IMG/VR virus record: IMGVR_UViG_3300033183_000491
Coordinates: 64,001 to 128,000 of that record
Length of the DNA stretch: 64,000 bases
From: a virus
Direction: 5' to 3' (one strand)
Positions 1 through 8,287 of this stretch are shown piece by piece. Both the position numbers and the translations under genes were made by a program. Below the pieces are notes generated by a model that made no database searches, had not been told where the DNA came from, and worked only from the letters and a program-made list of their open reading frames with translations. Each line of letters starts with the position of its first letter. Position 1 is the stretch's first letter.

Positions 1-509
1 GGATACCAGTTTTTTGTTTTTTCCCAATATTTCTCTTCAGGATGCATACAAATATCAATACCGATAGAGTACTTATTAAACTTTCCTGCATGATATGCTG
101 CAAGACCTGTATCTAAACACTGTAAGATTTCATATTCACCTGACTTGTGATTTCTACCAATTAAGAAATGTGATGATACATGGCGACCTCTTGCCATATT
201 AAATACATTATAACAATGTCTCGTATTTAAACCTCCCCAGTGTACGCAAATAGTAGACGGTGCTGCTTTCCTTGTATACCAGTTCTTTGTTCCATCATCA
301 AGTTCATATAGAGGTGCAGACCAGTCAACTTCTAACGGTGCATCAATAGGAACTACTTTTCCCATATGCATAATAACTGGCATTCCATAATAGTTTTTGA
401 CTGCATTGTGAGTTGCAGGCCCATAAACTCCGTCAGCTTTAGCGCCTACTTCTTGTTGAAGAGATGTTACATAGTCTCTATTACTGTTTAATGTACTAAA
501 TTGTTCCAT
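1..509 (-). CDS. N-acetylmuramoyl-L-alanine amidase endolysin (partial, C-terminus beyond window)
   Basis: Translating back from the ATG at 507-509 gives an uninterrupted frame running off the left edge (at least 169 residues). Residues about 10-35 look like a peptidoglycan-binding domain type 1 half-repeat (LQQEVGAKADGVYGPATHNAV). From about residue 85 the protein matches the Amidase_2/T7-lysozyme-like fold: CVHWGG carries the first zinc His, VSSHFLIGRN follows, and AAYHAGKFNKYSIGID carries a second His and the conserved GID strand. Such enzymes cut the amide bond between N-acetylmuramic acid and L-alanine in peptidoglycan at the end of infection. The final zinc ligands lie outside the window. 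It is remote from the candidate membrane lysis proteins near 46-47 kb. Family assignment is firm; role as endolysin is inferred. Confidence 0.85.
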   Translation of the reverse strand, partial: MEQFSTLNSNRDYVTSLQQEVGAKADGVYGPATHNAVKNYYGMPVIMHMGKVVPIDAPLEVDWSAPLYELDDGTKNWYTRKAAPSTICVHWGGLNTRHCYNVFNMARGRHVSSHFLIGRNHKSGEYEILQCLDTGLAAYHAGKFNKYSIGIDICMHPEEKYWEKTKNWY

Positions 510-538
510 TTTATTTTCTTTCTAAAAATTTTTATTTA

Positions 539-1402
539 TTACCAATCGTCGCCTAATTCTTCACTAAATATGTCAGAATCAAATACTAAATTAGGTAACT
601 CACGTTCGGGAATTTCATTAACATCAAAGTACGGATCATCTTCATAAACATCAGGATTTTCTACTAAGTAAAGTATCTTTTTAAGAGATAGTGAATAATG
701 ACGTCCTCTATTATACGGTGAACTATCAAAAACTGCAATTAAAAATCTTAAAGACTCAGCGTCGTTCTCATCAAACTCTGATGAGTTTGATTGGACAAAA
801 TCTGCGAGTGTTGAAAGTTCAGTTCTCCAATCTTCTTGCGTTAAATTTTGCAAATAATTTATATAATCTTCACTTTTTTCTTCACCTGATAGTATGTTCT
901 TAAATGAATCGTATTTATATTCATGTTCATTTTCAATAAAATTATTGACTTCTGAACTTTTTCCTAAAACTAAAGCAAATTCTTCTGTAGAAAGACTAGA
1001 CAATTGTTTAGGTGTTAATTCAGAAATTGTCTTATTTCCCTTAGAAGGTACTGTTGTGTTTTCTATAGTATTAACAGCTCTGTCTATATTATCGTTATTA
1101 ATTTCTAAATTGTTTTTTGCTAAATAAAAGCAAGTTAAAAGAGTCAAAATCTTAATTGGTACTGCATTAGTTTTATTTTTCTTTAATAAATTTTGATTGC
1201 TATTTTTTTTATCTAATTTATAATCTAGTCTATCTTTAGACTTTAATGCTTTGTTGACTTTAGATAAATCTTTTTCGCTTGGGGTAAATCCAAGTTTTTT
1301 CTTGAAAAAGTCAAGAATCCTACCTTCTATAAGAAGATCTTCTTTATTATCTTCAAAGTAAAAAAATTCTTTTATATAATTTTCTATTAATACTTCAGAC
1401 AT
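539..1402 (-). CDS. hypothetical acidic protein
   Basis: A 287-residue protein that I do not recognise. The N-terminal third is Lys/Glu-rich and probably helical (IKEFFYFEDNKEDLL, then FTPSEKDLSKVNKAL). The middle is Asn-rich, and the last 60 residues are very acidic with Asp/Glu clusters (YEDDPYFDVNEIPERELP). There is no signal peptide, membrane segment or catalytic motif. It lies 29 bases upstream of the amidase gene and 57 bases downstream of the ClpP-like gene in one minus-strand run. The acidic tail could bind a DNA-binding protein or be virion-internal, but this is a guess. Confidence 0.7.
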   Translation of the reverse strand: MSEVLIENYIKEFFYFEDNKEDLLIEGRILDFFKKKLGFTPSEKDLSKVNKALKSKDRLDYKLDKKNSNQNLLKKNKTNAVPIKILTLLTCFYLAKNNLEINNDNIDRAVNTIENTTVPSKGNKTISELTPKQLSSLSTEEFALVLGKSSEVNNFIENEHEYKYDSFKNILSGEEKSEDYINYLQNLTQEDWRTELSTLADFVQSNSSEFDENDAESLRFLIAVFDSSPYNRGRHYSLSLKKILYLVENPDVYEDDPYFDVNEIPERELPNLVFDSDIFSEELGDDW

Positions 1403-1459
1403 GTTTTAATCTTTCGAGTTTATGTTTTATTAATTATATATTAATAGAAAATTATAGTT

Positions 1460-2065
1460 TTAAACTAAATCAATAGTGACATTTACAGTTCCTTTCAACG
1501 TAGGAACTCTTAGTTGCTGAACTATATTATGTTCTTTAGCTTCTTCTGCTTCCAAAAACCAATCAGCATGCCCTTTATCATGAATAAGATTCATAAAATA
1601 GTCATCAGGTTTTCCACAGTTTCTTGCCATCATTGTATATAATTTTTTATTTAATCTATCTGCTTCCCTAGCATCTGCCTTCATTTCTTCAACTTTACCA
1701 AACGCTGAAGATGAAACATCATGTATCATGAGGACAGCGTCTTTATCCATGAATCTTAAACCTTCTTCACCGAAAGAAGACAAAATTGCTCCGCAAGACA
1801 TTGCTTTCCCTTTAACAATTGTAGCGATAGGAATTGTTGAAGATTTAATCGATCCAATCATCGATAATAGAGAATAAGCTTGTCCACCATAAGAATCAAT
1901 AACTACCGGGATAACTTTTTGACCTGTGTTTTGTGCAGCGCTAACTAGAGTTGCAAATTCATTTGCAGATTCCTCAGTAAATTCATTAACTATAATAACT
2001 ACAGGGTCATTCCTAAGTTCAACTTCTTTAATAAGAGGAGATACGTCTGCAATAAAATTAATCAT
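1460..2065 (-). CDS. ClpP-family serine protease (peptidase S14)
   Basis: A 201-residue protein with the full ClpP/crotonase-like layout. It has VIDSYGG before the active-site strand, nucleophile Ser90 in GKAMSCGA, His115 in MIHD, and Asp168 in ADWFLEAEEAKEHNIV. The Ser-His spacing of 25 residues equals that of E. coli ClpP, and the helix after the Asp reads like the usual FLSAEEAVEYGLVD. Length is normal for ClpP. It has no transit sequence and no ATPase partner gene is visible, so it may use host ClpX/ClpA or degrade peptides alone. A role in prohead maturation is less likely because a separate T4-type prohead protease is encoded at 58607-59209. It sits just downstream of the thioredoxin gene. 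Confidence 0.85.
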   Translation of the reverse strand: MINFIADVSPLIKEVELRNDPVVIIVNEFTEESANEFATLVSAAQNTGQKVIPVVIDSYGGQAYSLLSMIGSIKSSTIPIATIVKGKAMSCGAILSSFGEEGLRFMDKDAVLMIHDVSSSAFGKVEEMKADAREADRLNKKLYTMMARNCGKPDDYFMNLIHDKGHADWFLEAEEAKEHNIVQQLRVPTLKGTVNVTIDLV

Positions 2066-2130
2066 ATTTTTTTAATAACCTTCCGTTTGTATTTGTAATA
2101 TTATAATAAGATTTTAAAGATTTTATTTAA

Positions 2131-2373
2131 TTACATCTTTTTTAATTCGTCAAGAGAAACAGATCCGATTTTTCTTGAGATTTCTTTTCCATCTTCTAGT
2201 ACTACAAATGTAGGAACATTCATAACTTGAAATTGTGTTGCTTTATCCATGTCAATTGATATATCAATTATCTTCATATTAAGTTCAGATTTGATTTCTT
2301 CATTTAACATTGATTTCATATGTCTACAAGGTCCACACCACGGTGAACTAAAAAATAGTATTTCTTTATTCAT
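2131..2373 (-). CDS. thioredoxin-like protein
   Basis: An 80-residue mini-thioredoxin. The active-site motif WCGPC occurs at residues 12-16 after the first beta strand, and the cis-Pro motif NVPTF is present at about 53-57. It is shorter than host thioredoxin (about 105-110 residues) but keeps the core fold. The ATG lies 13 bases from the end of the ribonucleotide reductase small-subunit gene, so it is very likely co-transcribed with it. It probably reduces the C-terminal CxxC of the phage reductase, as T4 NrdC does for the T4 enzyme. The motif is firm; the partner is inferred from position. Confidence 0.88.
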   Translation of the reverse strand: MNKEILFFSSPWCGPCRHMKSMLNEEIKSELNMKIIDISIDMDKATQFQVMNVPTFVVLEDGKEISRKIGSVSLDELKKM

Positions 2374-2385
2374 TGTTTTTCTTTC

Positions 2386-3351
2386 TTATCCTATTAATTC
2401 CCATCCCCAACTATCACCACTCATACCATCTGCATTATAATCAGTGACAGTTCCTTCGAAGAAGTTTTTAAAACTATCTCCGTTAATAATCCAGTCTAAC
2501 CAGTCTAAAGGATTTGTTTTTACCTTGAAGTTAGGTTTAAGTCCTAATTGAATTAATCGACGGTCAGCTAGATATCTAATATATTGTTTTACTTCTTCTT
2601 TATCTAATCCTTCAATTTGTCCCATCTCGTAAGCTAAGTCAATAACTTTATCTTCTAATTTAACAGCTTGTCGATACATTTTATAAATAGATTTTTTAAA
2701 TTCATCATTTATAATTCGTGGATGTTCTTTTACATATTCTCTAAATAATTGAGTCATTCCTTGAACATGCATTGTCTCGTCTCTAATAGACCATTCAACA
2801 ATTTCGCACATTCCTTTCATTTTTCCAAACCTTTGATAGTTTAATAACATAACAAACGCTGAAAATAGACTCATTCCTTCGTTACATGCAGACTGAGCAA
2901 GAGCCAAACCTAATCCTTTTTTAGTACTTACATCATTTTGTTGCATGAATTCAATTTTGTCACTCATTTCTTTATATTCAAGAAAGGCTCCATATTCTTC
3001 TTCGGGTAGACCAAGGGTATCATTTAAAAGAGCATAACTTCTTTGATGAGTTCCTTCTCGATTTGCAAAACTTAATAACATACTCCTAATTTCATTATTC
3101 TTAAATTTAGGAATAAATAAGTCACAATAGTTTCCACCAACTTGTACATCACTTTGAGTAAATAATCTAAGGATTTGTGTAATGTGATTTTTCTCTTCAG
3201 AAGAGATTTTTCCACCTTTCCATTGATTTACATCTTCAGCTAATTTAGCTTCCCAACTTCCCCAGTGAATTTTTTCATGACTTTCAGCTATTTCCATTGC
3301 CCATGGGTATTTAAACGGTTTATATGTTGTGTTATATTTTAGTAATGACAT
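2386..3351 (-). CDS. nrdB: class I ribonucleotide reductase, small (beta) subunit
   Basis: A 321-residue radical-generating subunit. All six metal ligands of the ferritin-like di-iron site can be placed: Asp68, Glu99, His102, Glu158, Glu192 and His195, with the same spacing as in E. coli NrdB. Tyr106, four residues after His102, matches the radical tyrosine of E. coli NrdB (E-x2-H-x3-Y). It would form the tyrosyl radical passed to the large subunit for reduction of ribonucleoside diphosphates. The gene is intact and free of inteins. It lies between thioredoxin and the C-terminal half of the large subunit. Confidence 0.93.
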   Translation of the reverse strand: MSLLKYNTTYKPFKYPWAMEIAESHEKIHWGSWEAKLAEDVNQWKGGKISSEEKNHITQILRLFTQSDVQVGGNYCDLFIPKFKNNEIRSMLLSFANREGTHQRSYALLNDTLGLPEEEYGAFLEYKEMSDKIEFMQQNDVSTKKGLGLALAQSACNEGMSLFSAFVMLLNYQRFGKMKGMCEIVEWSIRDETMHVQGMTQLFREYVKEHPRIINDEFKKSIYKMYRQAVKLEDKVIDLAYEMGQIEGLDKEEVKQYIRYLADRRLIQLGLKPNFKVKTNPLDWLDWIINGDSFKNFFEGTVTDYNADGMSGDSWGWELIG

Positions 3352-3386
3352 TGTCGTTTAACCTTTGTAAAATCCTTGTATAATAA

Positions 3387-4445
3387 TTATCCTTGACAGC
3401 TTAAACATTCTTCAGGGTCAGCAAAATCTTTAAGTCTATCTTGTTCTACCTTTTGACTAACTTTTTCTGCAGAAGCACCGGCATTTGTTCTTAGATAATA
3501 TAAACCTTTTAATTTCTTTTTCCAAGCTCTAATATGAACTGCATTTACAACAGATTTATCAGTTCCAGCGGGAAAGAATAAATTAACACTTTGTCCTTGA
3601 CAAATAAACTCTTGTCTATCTCCAGCATGATCAACAATCCACCTTTGATCTAGTTCGAATGCAGTTTTAAAAACTTCTTTATGCCAATCTGACATATATT
3701 CTAAATGTTGTACAGAACCTTCAGCCAAAATAATTGATTTCCATTGTTCTTTCATCCATTCTTCAATATTATTATCATTTTCTGTGCAATAACTTCTTAG
3801 AACATTTTCTAGATGTGGATTTTTAACTAAGTAAGATCCGACTCTTGTTCTATGAGTATAGGCATTACTTTTCCAAGGTTCAATCGAAGGAGATGTACCT
3901 GCGATAATAGAAGAATTAGCGTTAGGAGCAATAGCTAATAGGTGAGAATTTCTAACATTATGACCAATACCATCCGGGCATTCACCTTTTATTTTAGATA
4001 ACTCTATTGTTTTCTGTTTTGCTTTTTCTTTAATATCCATGAATATACCTTTGTTTGCAGCAACTGCAATACCAGATTCAAACGGGATATTCTTTTTCTG
4101 TAGGTATGCGTGGAATCCCATGGCACCTAAGCCTAAACTTCTTTCAGATTGTGCAGATTTAATTGCTCTTTCTAAAGCTGGAGGTGCGTTATTAACAAAA
4201 TAAGAAATAACATTATCAAGATATTCTATAAGATCAGCAACAATTGATGTATCTTTCCATTCGTCATATTTTTCAATATTTAAAGAGCTTAAACAACAAA
4301 CTGCGCTTCTTTCAGGAGAAGTGCTAAGATGGATCTCGTTGCAATTGTGAACAAGTATATTATTTGCAAAAAAATTACTATTGTCTTTAACAGTTATATC
4401 GAAGACAGTCTCTTTAGCTTCTCTTTTAATTATTTTTAGTCCCAT
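3387..4445 (-). CDS. nrdA: ribonucleotide reductase large subunit, C-terminal half, with split-intein C fragment
   Basis: Residues 1-34 are an intein C-terminal piece: block F (VFDITVKDNSNFFANN) and block G ending ILVHN. They are followed by the +1 Cys of the C-extein. The extein (about 318 residues) starts CNEIHLST, which is the thiyl-radical loop of class I reductases (E. coli C439 and E441). It contains AVCCLSSLN (second active-site Cys region), the radical-transfer tyrosine pair in LYYLRT, and ends CLSCQG, the C-terminal redox CxxC reduced by thioredoxin. Alone it is inactive; it must be joined by protein trans-splicing to the product of 5243-6418. Its first 20 bases overlap the GIY-YIG gene upstream. 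Confidence 0.93.
   Translation of the reverse strand: MGLKIIKREAKETVFDITVKDNSNFFANNILVHNCNEIHLSTSPERSAVCCLSSLNIEKYDEWKDTSIVADLIEYLDNVISYFVNNAPPALERAIKSAQSERSLGLGAMGFHAYLQKKNIPFESGIAVAANKGIFMDIKEKAKQKTIELSKIKGECPDGIGHNVRNSHLLAIAPNANSSIIAGTSPSIEPWKSNAYTHRTRVGSYLVKNPHLENVLRSYCTENDNNIEEWMKEQWKSIILAEGSVQHLEYMSDWHKEVFKTAFELDQRWIVDHAGDRQEFICQGQSVNLFFPAGTDKSVVNAVHIRAWKKKLKGLYYLRTNAGASAEKVSQKVEQDRLKDFADPEECLSCQG
4344..4445 (-). other. split intein, C-terminal fragment (34 residues)
   Basis: Encodes 34 residues ending in the catalytic His-Asn pair (LVHN) and followed directly by extein Cys. The Met start provides a natural C-fragment. It pairs with the N fragment at 5243-5563. By memory it closely resembles the environmental NrdA-2 type split intein from marine metagenomes; I could not check this. 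Confidence 0.9.
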
Positions 4446-5184
4446 ATTTCCTACCTTTTATCCATTCTTCATTATTAAGTATATCAATTTCTTTTTTACT
4501 CATTTGCCTTGAAATTTTAAGTTTTTCGTTAGAGTACCAAACTTTTCCTGATAAAGACTTAGAAAGTTTTTTACTGTGACTATTTGTTCTTTTATATTTA
4601 AAATCATCATCTTTTAAATTATACAAATCTTTCATTGCATTTACAAAACCTTTTAAACCTGATCCGTATTTTTTAAATCTAAATTTTGAATAAGACTTTG
4701 GAAAGCCATAGACTTCTGAACTATATATTTGCCACTTTCTTTTAGGTAATTGACCTTCTTTTTTAAAATAAGAAAAAGCTGCTTCTAATATTTCTTCATC
4801 TGTAAATCCTGTATATGTTGGATTTTTTTCTCCTGAAATTGCAATTGATTTTTTTCTTATCCATTCATCATATTTTTCATCGGGTACTACCCATCCTCCG
4901 TCACCGCCTATAGTCATATTATAGCCATTTTTAAAAGTATCATAATATTCTATATAATACTTTTCTTTTTCTAAGGCTTCCTCTTTAGAACTACATTCGC
5001 AAATTACTTTAGATACTATGTTTTTAGGACTGTGTTTTCTAATTGCTCTATAAAAGTGTGTATCTAATCCTGATTGTGCATTTGTAATATGTTTATGTAA
5101 TCTTTTTGACAACGTTAGTCCTGTATATCCAATATACGACTTATTTGTTTGCTTAAAAGTGTGCATATATATTATATATTTCAA
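4426..5184 (-). CDS. GIY-YIG homing endonuclease inside the fractured nrdA locus
   Basis: A 252-residue protein. The N-terminal GIY-YIG nuclease domain shows the two strands as YIIYMH and SYIGYTG, the catalytic Arg in SKRLHKHI and the catalytic Glu in KYYIEYYDTFKNGYN. Residues after about 110 contain a SGEKNPTYTGF patch resembling NUMOD-type DNA-binding repeats. Near the C-terminus a Trp-rich module ends WIKGRKY, as seen in phage homing enzymes. It lies exactly between the two halves of the broken reductase gene, 58 bases after the N half and overlapping the C half by 20 bases. This suggests it mobilises, or once mobilised, the intein insertion point. The frame appears intact. Confidence 0.88.
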   Translation of the reverse strand: MKYIIYMHTFKQTNKSYIGYTGLTLSKRLHKHITNAQSGLDTHFYRAIRKHSPKNIVSKVICECSSKEEALEKEKYYIEYYDTFKNGYNMTIGGDGGWVVPDEKYDEWIRKKSIAISGEKNPTYTGFTDEEILEAAFSYFKKEGQLPKRKWQIYSSEVYGFPKSYSKFRFKKYGSGLKGFVNAMKDLYNLKDDDFKYKRTNSHSKKLSKSLSGKVWYSNEKLKISRQMSKKEIDILNNEEWIKGRKYGTKNN

Positions 5185-5242
5185 AACGTCTCCTTAAGTC
5201 TGTAAATGAATTTCAATAATAAATATACATCTAGCGATCAAA

Positions 5243-5563
5243 TTAAGAAAAAACTAACTCATCGTCTTCTTTAAGATCTTTAGCTTTTACGTAGCCTCTA
5301 TTTGTAGTGTATACTTTATGATCAGGAGTACAAACTATTTTTTGACCAGACTCTTCGTCTATAATTTCAAGTACTTCCGCGTTTTTACTAATTAATCCTG
5401 CATCAGTAATTTCTTTGTATTCAATTTCTTCTGTATCAATATTGTAAGACAAAACAAAAACTTCTTTTCCTTCATTGAAAAGATTAACAACTTCTTCTAA
5501 TGATATTTGAGAATTTGGAACATTGTCAATTAATACATCAATTTTTGTATCTCCTGTTAAACA
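5243..5563 (-). other. split intein, N-terminal fragment (106 residues)
   Basis: Begins with the splicing nucleophile Cys (CLTGDTKI) and contains the block B TPDH motif near residues 79-82. It ends DDELVFS at the natural stop codon. The insertion point is directly before the reductase catalytic Cys, a highly conserved site typical of inteins. Confidence 0.9.
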
Positions 5564-6418
5564 AAGATTTGAACCGTGAATTTTTAACCCTAAATCTTTT
5601 TGAAATTGTGGGAGATGTCTATTTGCTTCGTCAATAAAATTGACATAAGGCTCACCTGTCCTAAACCTAACTTGTAGTATTCTCTGCCAAAGTTGTCTTG
5701 CATCTATAGAATCTCTAATAGAACCGTCATTCGGATCAATAAGATTCCATTTTTCTCCTTTTAAAACTGCTTCCATAAAATCATCTGTAATATTTACAGC
5801 ATTATTTAGATTAAAGCATTTGCGATTTACATCACCACCAGTTGGAACTCTAATGTTAAGAAATTCAACGATATCGGGATGTGAAATATCAAGATAAGCT
5901 GCATATGAACCTTTTCTTGTTTTTCCTTGTCGATAAGCTGTCATATCGCTATCGACTGTTTTAAGAAAAGGCACTGGACCGGGAGAAATTGTACTATTTG
6001 ACCTAACGTCACTCCAATGTCCTCCAACGCCTCCTCCTTTTACAGACATCCAACGTAACTCATCTGAATGAGAGATTAGTCCTTCAAGAGAGTCATCAAC
6101 ATATGTTAAAAAACAAGAAATAGGTAATCCTCTTGTCGTTTCTCCTGGTTTAGGAGCATTTGACAGAATTGGAGAACTAAACATAAACCAGCCTTTTGAA
6201 GCATAATCATAAATTCTTTGAGCTAATTCTAAATTATTTATATTGTTTTCTTTTGTATAAAGATCACCTGAAAATGCTACAGCTGCTCTGGCAAAACTTT
6301 CTTGAGGAGATTCTTCATAATCATTCATATAATAATCTCTTAGTAAGTTTTTTGAAAAGTCTGTAAGTAAATTATCCCTATCTAAATCTATAGTAATACC
6401 ATAGCATTCTTTTTTCAT
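5243..6418 (-). CDS. nrdA: ribonucleotide reductase large subunit, N-terminal half, with split-intein N fragment
   Basis: 391 residues: about 285 of N-extein, then 106 of intein. The extein has the reductase barrel start, the active-site Cys in PISCFL, the MSVKGGGVGGHWSD loop and the specificity region around RQGKTRKGSYAAYL, and stops at HGSNL. The intein begins CLTGDTKI (block A) and has block B as VCTPDHKVYT. There is no N-terminal ATP-cone, because the barrel signature SCFL appears already near residue 100. Splicing with the product of 3387-4445 would give a reductase of about 603 residues. The dUTPase gene ends 14 bases upstream of its start. Confidence 0.93.
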   Translation of the reverse strand: MKKECYGITIDLDRDNLLTDFSKNLLRDYYMNDYEESPQESFARAAVAFSGDLYTKENNINNLELAQRIYDYASKGWFMFSSPILSNAPKPGETTRGLPISCFLTYVDDSLEGLISHSDELRWMSVKGGGVGGHWSDVRSNSTISPGPVPFLKTVDSDMTAYRQGKTRKGSYAAYLDISHPDIVEFLNIRVPTGGDVNRKCFNLNNAVNITDDFMEAVLKGEKWNLIDPNDGSIRDSIDARQLWQRILQVRFRTGEPYVNFIDEANRHLPQFQKDLGLKIHGSNLCLTGDTKIDVLIDNVPNSQISLEEVVNLFNEGKEVFVLSYNIDTEEIEYKEITDAGLISKNAEVLEIIDEESGQKIVCTPDHKVYTTNRGYVKAKDLKEDDELVFS

Positions 6419-6432
6419 AAATATTCCTTTAT

Positions 6433-6918
6433 TTAATCTGAACTTCCTATCTTGCCTGATTTTCTCCGGGAAGAATCGGTAATATTTAAATATTCGTCTT
6501 CATCGACAATAGAAAATTCATTGTCACATTTAACAACAACAATTTGTACAGGAAGTTTTTTATATGAATCAAGTTTATATTCTTCAGACCCTGTGTTAAT
6601 TAAATTGACAAAAACTTCCCCAGTATATCCACTATCAATTACTCCCGCTCTAACTTTAAGTGGTGTTTTAGTAATCGATCCTCTTTCTTGAATAAGAGCA
6701 ACATAACCTTTTGGAACCTTCATTTTTAATCCTGTTCCAATTAAAGATTTGTGATTCTTAGGTAAAACAGTTTGAGGAAGAATTGTAACACGATCTCCTG
6801 CGTTATATAAATCTAATCCTGCACTCTCTCCATTATATGCAGGAATATAGTCTTTTACATCTATATTATTTATATTTAAAGCTAATTTTAAACTTTCCAT
6901 TAAACAAATATTAATCAT
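6433..6918 (-). CDS. dut: dUTPase (deoxyuridine 5'-triphosphate nucleotidohydrolase)
   Basis: A 161-residue trimeric-type dUTPase. Motif 1 is SAGLDLYN, motif 2 is ERGSITK, motif 3 is AGVIDSGYTGEVFV, and motif 4 is near KLPVQIVV. Motif 5 at the C-terminus (RRKSGKIGSSD) departs from the usual GGFGSTG and lacks the aromatic residue that stacks on uracil. It hydrolyses dUTP to dUMP, keeping uracil out of phage DNA and feeding dTMP synthesis. The start at 6918 overlaps the helicase stop by 8 bases and has an AGAGG-type ribosome site. An internal Met at 6900 lacks one, so the longer form is preferred. Confidence 0.92.
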   Translation of the reverse strand: MINICLMESLKLALNINNIDVKDYIPAYNGESAGLDLYNAGDRVTILPQTVLPKNHKSLIGTGLKMKVPKGYVALIQERGSITKTPLKVRAGVIDSGYTGEVFVNLINTGSEEYKLDSYKKLPVQIVVVKCDNEFSIVDEDEYLNITDSSRRKSGKIGSSD

Positions 6919-8287
6919 CTTTTTTATTTACCTCTTTCCATTTTTCTCTTAATTTCTCTTTCATAGAGTGATTATCTTGAGTAACTACTTCATTTAGTGT
7001 AAGTTCAGTATCATCAAGAATATCAAATTTTGATTTTGCTGTATCGATGTTGATTGGAAAAAGCAAACCATCTCTACCAGCCCTGTTTTTTGCTACGAAT
7101 ATACGTCCTCCACCAGTTGACTTTTCCATAGGTTTTCTACTAATTGAAAGAACAACATCAGCTACTTGAGCTTTTCCATAAGATTCGCCAAGATTTTCCA
7201 AACCAACAACGTCAGATTTTGAAGAATCTTTATTAGCTTGTGAAGCTGTCCAAATAGGAATATTTAATTCAACTGCGAGGTTTCTTAGTTCAGTATATAT
7301 TAATTTTAATTCATGACGTAAAGAGTCATAAGCTTTAGAAGATTTCATAACATCAGCATAGTCAACCGTAACTAGACTTGGTTTAAATCCTTTTAAAGTA
7401 AGTTTTTCAATATGATTACGCAAAGTCATAACTGACGCAGAACCAGTTGGATATTCTTTAATAATAAGTTTTCCTAAATCCATCGATTTATATTTGTCAA
7501 TGACTTCTTGTTTTCTCTCAATGATTTCATTTGAAGGAATATCACATAAGTTCGAATCATATCTCTTACCTGTATCATGTTCTGATAATTCAAATGTATA
7601 GTGAATAACATTTTTACCAGCACGCATAGCTGCACATCCCATTGCTACCAAAAAGTGAGATTTACCAACACCTGTATTAGCTGCAATAACACCTAATTCT
7701 CCTCTTCCAAGACCACCCCTTAAAATATCAGGAGCATCAATCCTATCTAAACCTGTTGGACAAACTTGACGATTAATTTGAACAAAGCGAGCTTCAATAT
7801 CATCAAAGAAATCATGGCCTGCAGTATTAGGCATACCAACAGAAATAGCTTCTTTCATAATGTTTAAAACAGATTCATATTTTTCTGTTTGAATAAGTTC
7901 AACGCTTTGTTCTAGAGCATCGCGAAAAGCTTGTCTTTTACAAAATTCGAGTGATTTATCTTTTACATATTGTAAATCACCCATATCAGGATTTGTTTTC
8001 ATCCTGTGGAGATATTCAATGATTTGATCTCTTAAGACATGGTCTTTTGATTTAGAAAGATCTTCTTTGATAATAGTTATTAAGATTGTAAGTGTTGGAA
8101 AAGTTTTATATTTCTGATAGTATGAGTAATATCTTTCACATAGATAAGAAAGATATTTTAGATCAAAATAGTCTGAACTCATAACTTCGATCATTTGTGC
8201 AGACCAATGAACATCAGTTAACATACTTTGAAAGACTTTTTCTTGAAAAGCTTTTCCAAATTTAGAGAAGTTTTTTTCTTGACTCAT
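6911..8287 (-). CDS. replicative DNA helicase, DnaB/gp41-like
   Basis: A 458-residue RecA-fold hexameric helicase. Walker A is ANTGVGKS at residues 203-210, Walker B ends at Asp309 (LVTVDYADV), and a DnaB-type ENLGESYGKAQVADVVLSI segment follows with the arginine-finger region. The first 150 residues are helical and correspond to the N-terminal domain of T4 gp41/DnaB. It would unwind the fork 5' to 3' and recruit primase, but no primase is in this window. The start codon shares one base with the stop of the 5' nuclease gene (TAATG), so the two are translationally coupled. Confidence 0.92.
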   Translation of the reverse strand: MSQEKNFSKFGKAFQEKVFQSMLTDVHWSAQMIEVMSSDYFDLKYLSYLCERYYSYYQKYKTFPTLTILITIIKEDLSKSKDHVLRDQIIEYLHRMKTNPDMGDLQYVKDKSLEFCKRQAFRDALEQSVELIQTEKYESVLNIMKEAISVGMPNTAGHDFFDDIEARFVQINRQVCPTGLDRIDAPDILRGGLGRGELGVIAANTGVGKSHFLVAMGCAAMRAGKNVIHYTFELSEHDTGKRYDSNLCDIPSNEIIERKQEVIDKYKSMDLGKLIIKEYPTGSASVMTLRNHIEKLTLKGFKPSLVTVDYADVMKSSKAYDSLRHELKLIYTELRNLAVELNIPIWTASQANKDSSKSDVVGLENLGESYGKAQVADVVLSISRKPMEKSTGGGRIFVAKNRAGRDGLLFPINIDTAKSKFDILDDTELTLNEVVTQDNHSMKEKLREKWKEVNKKDD

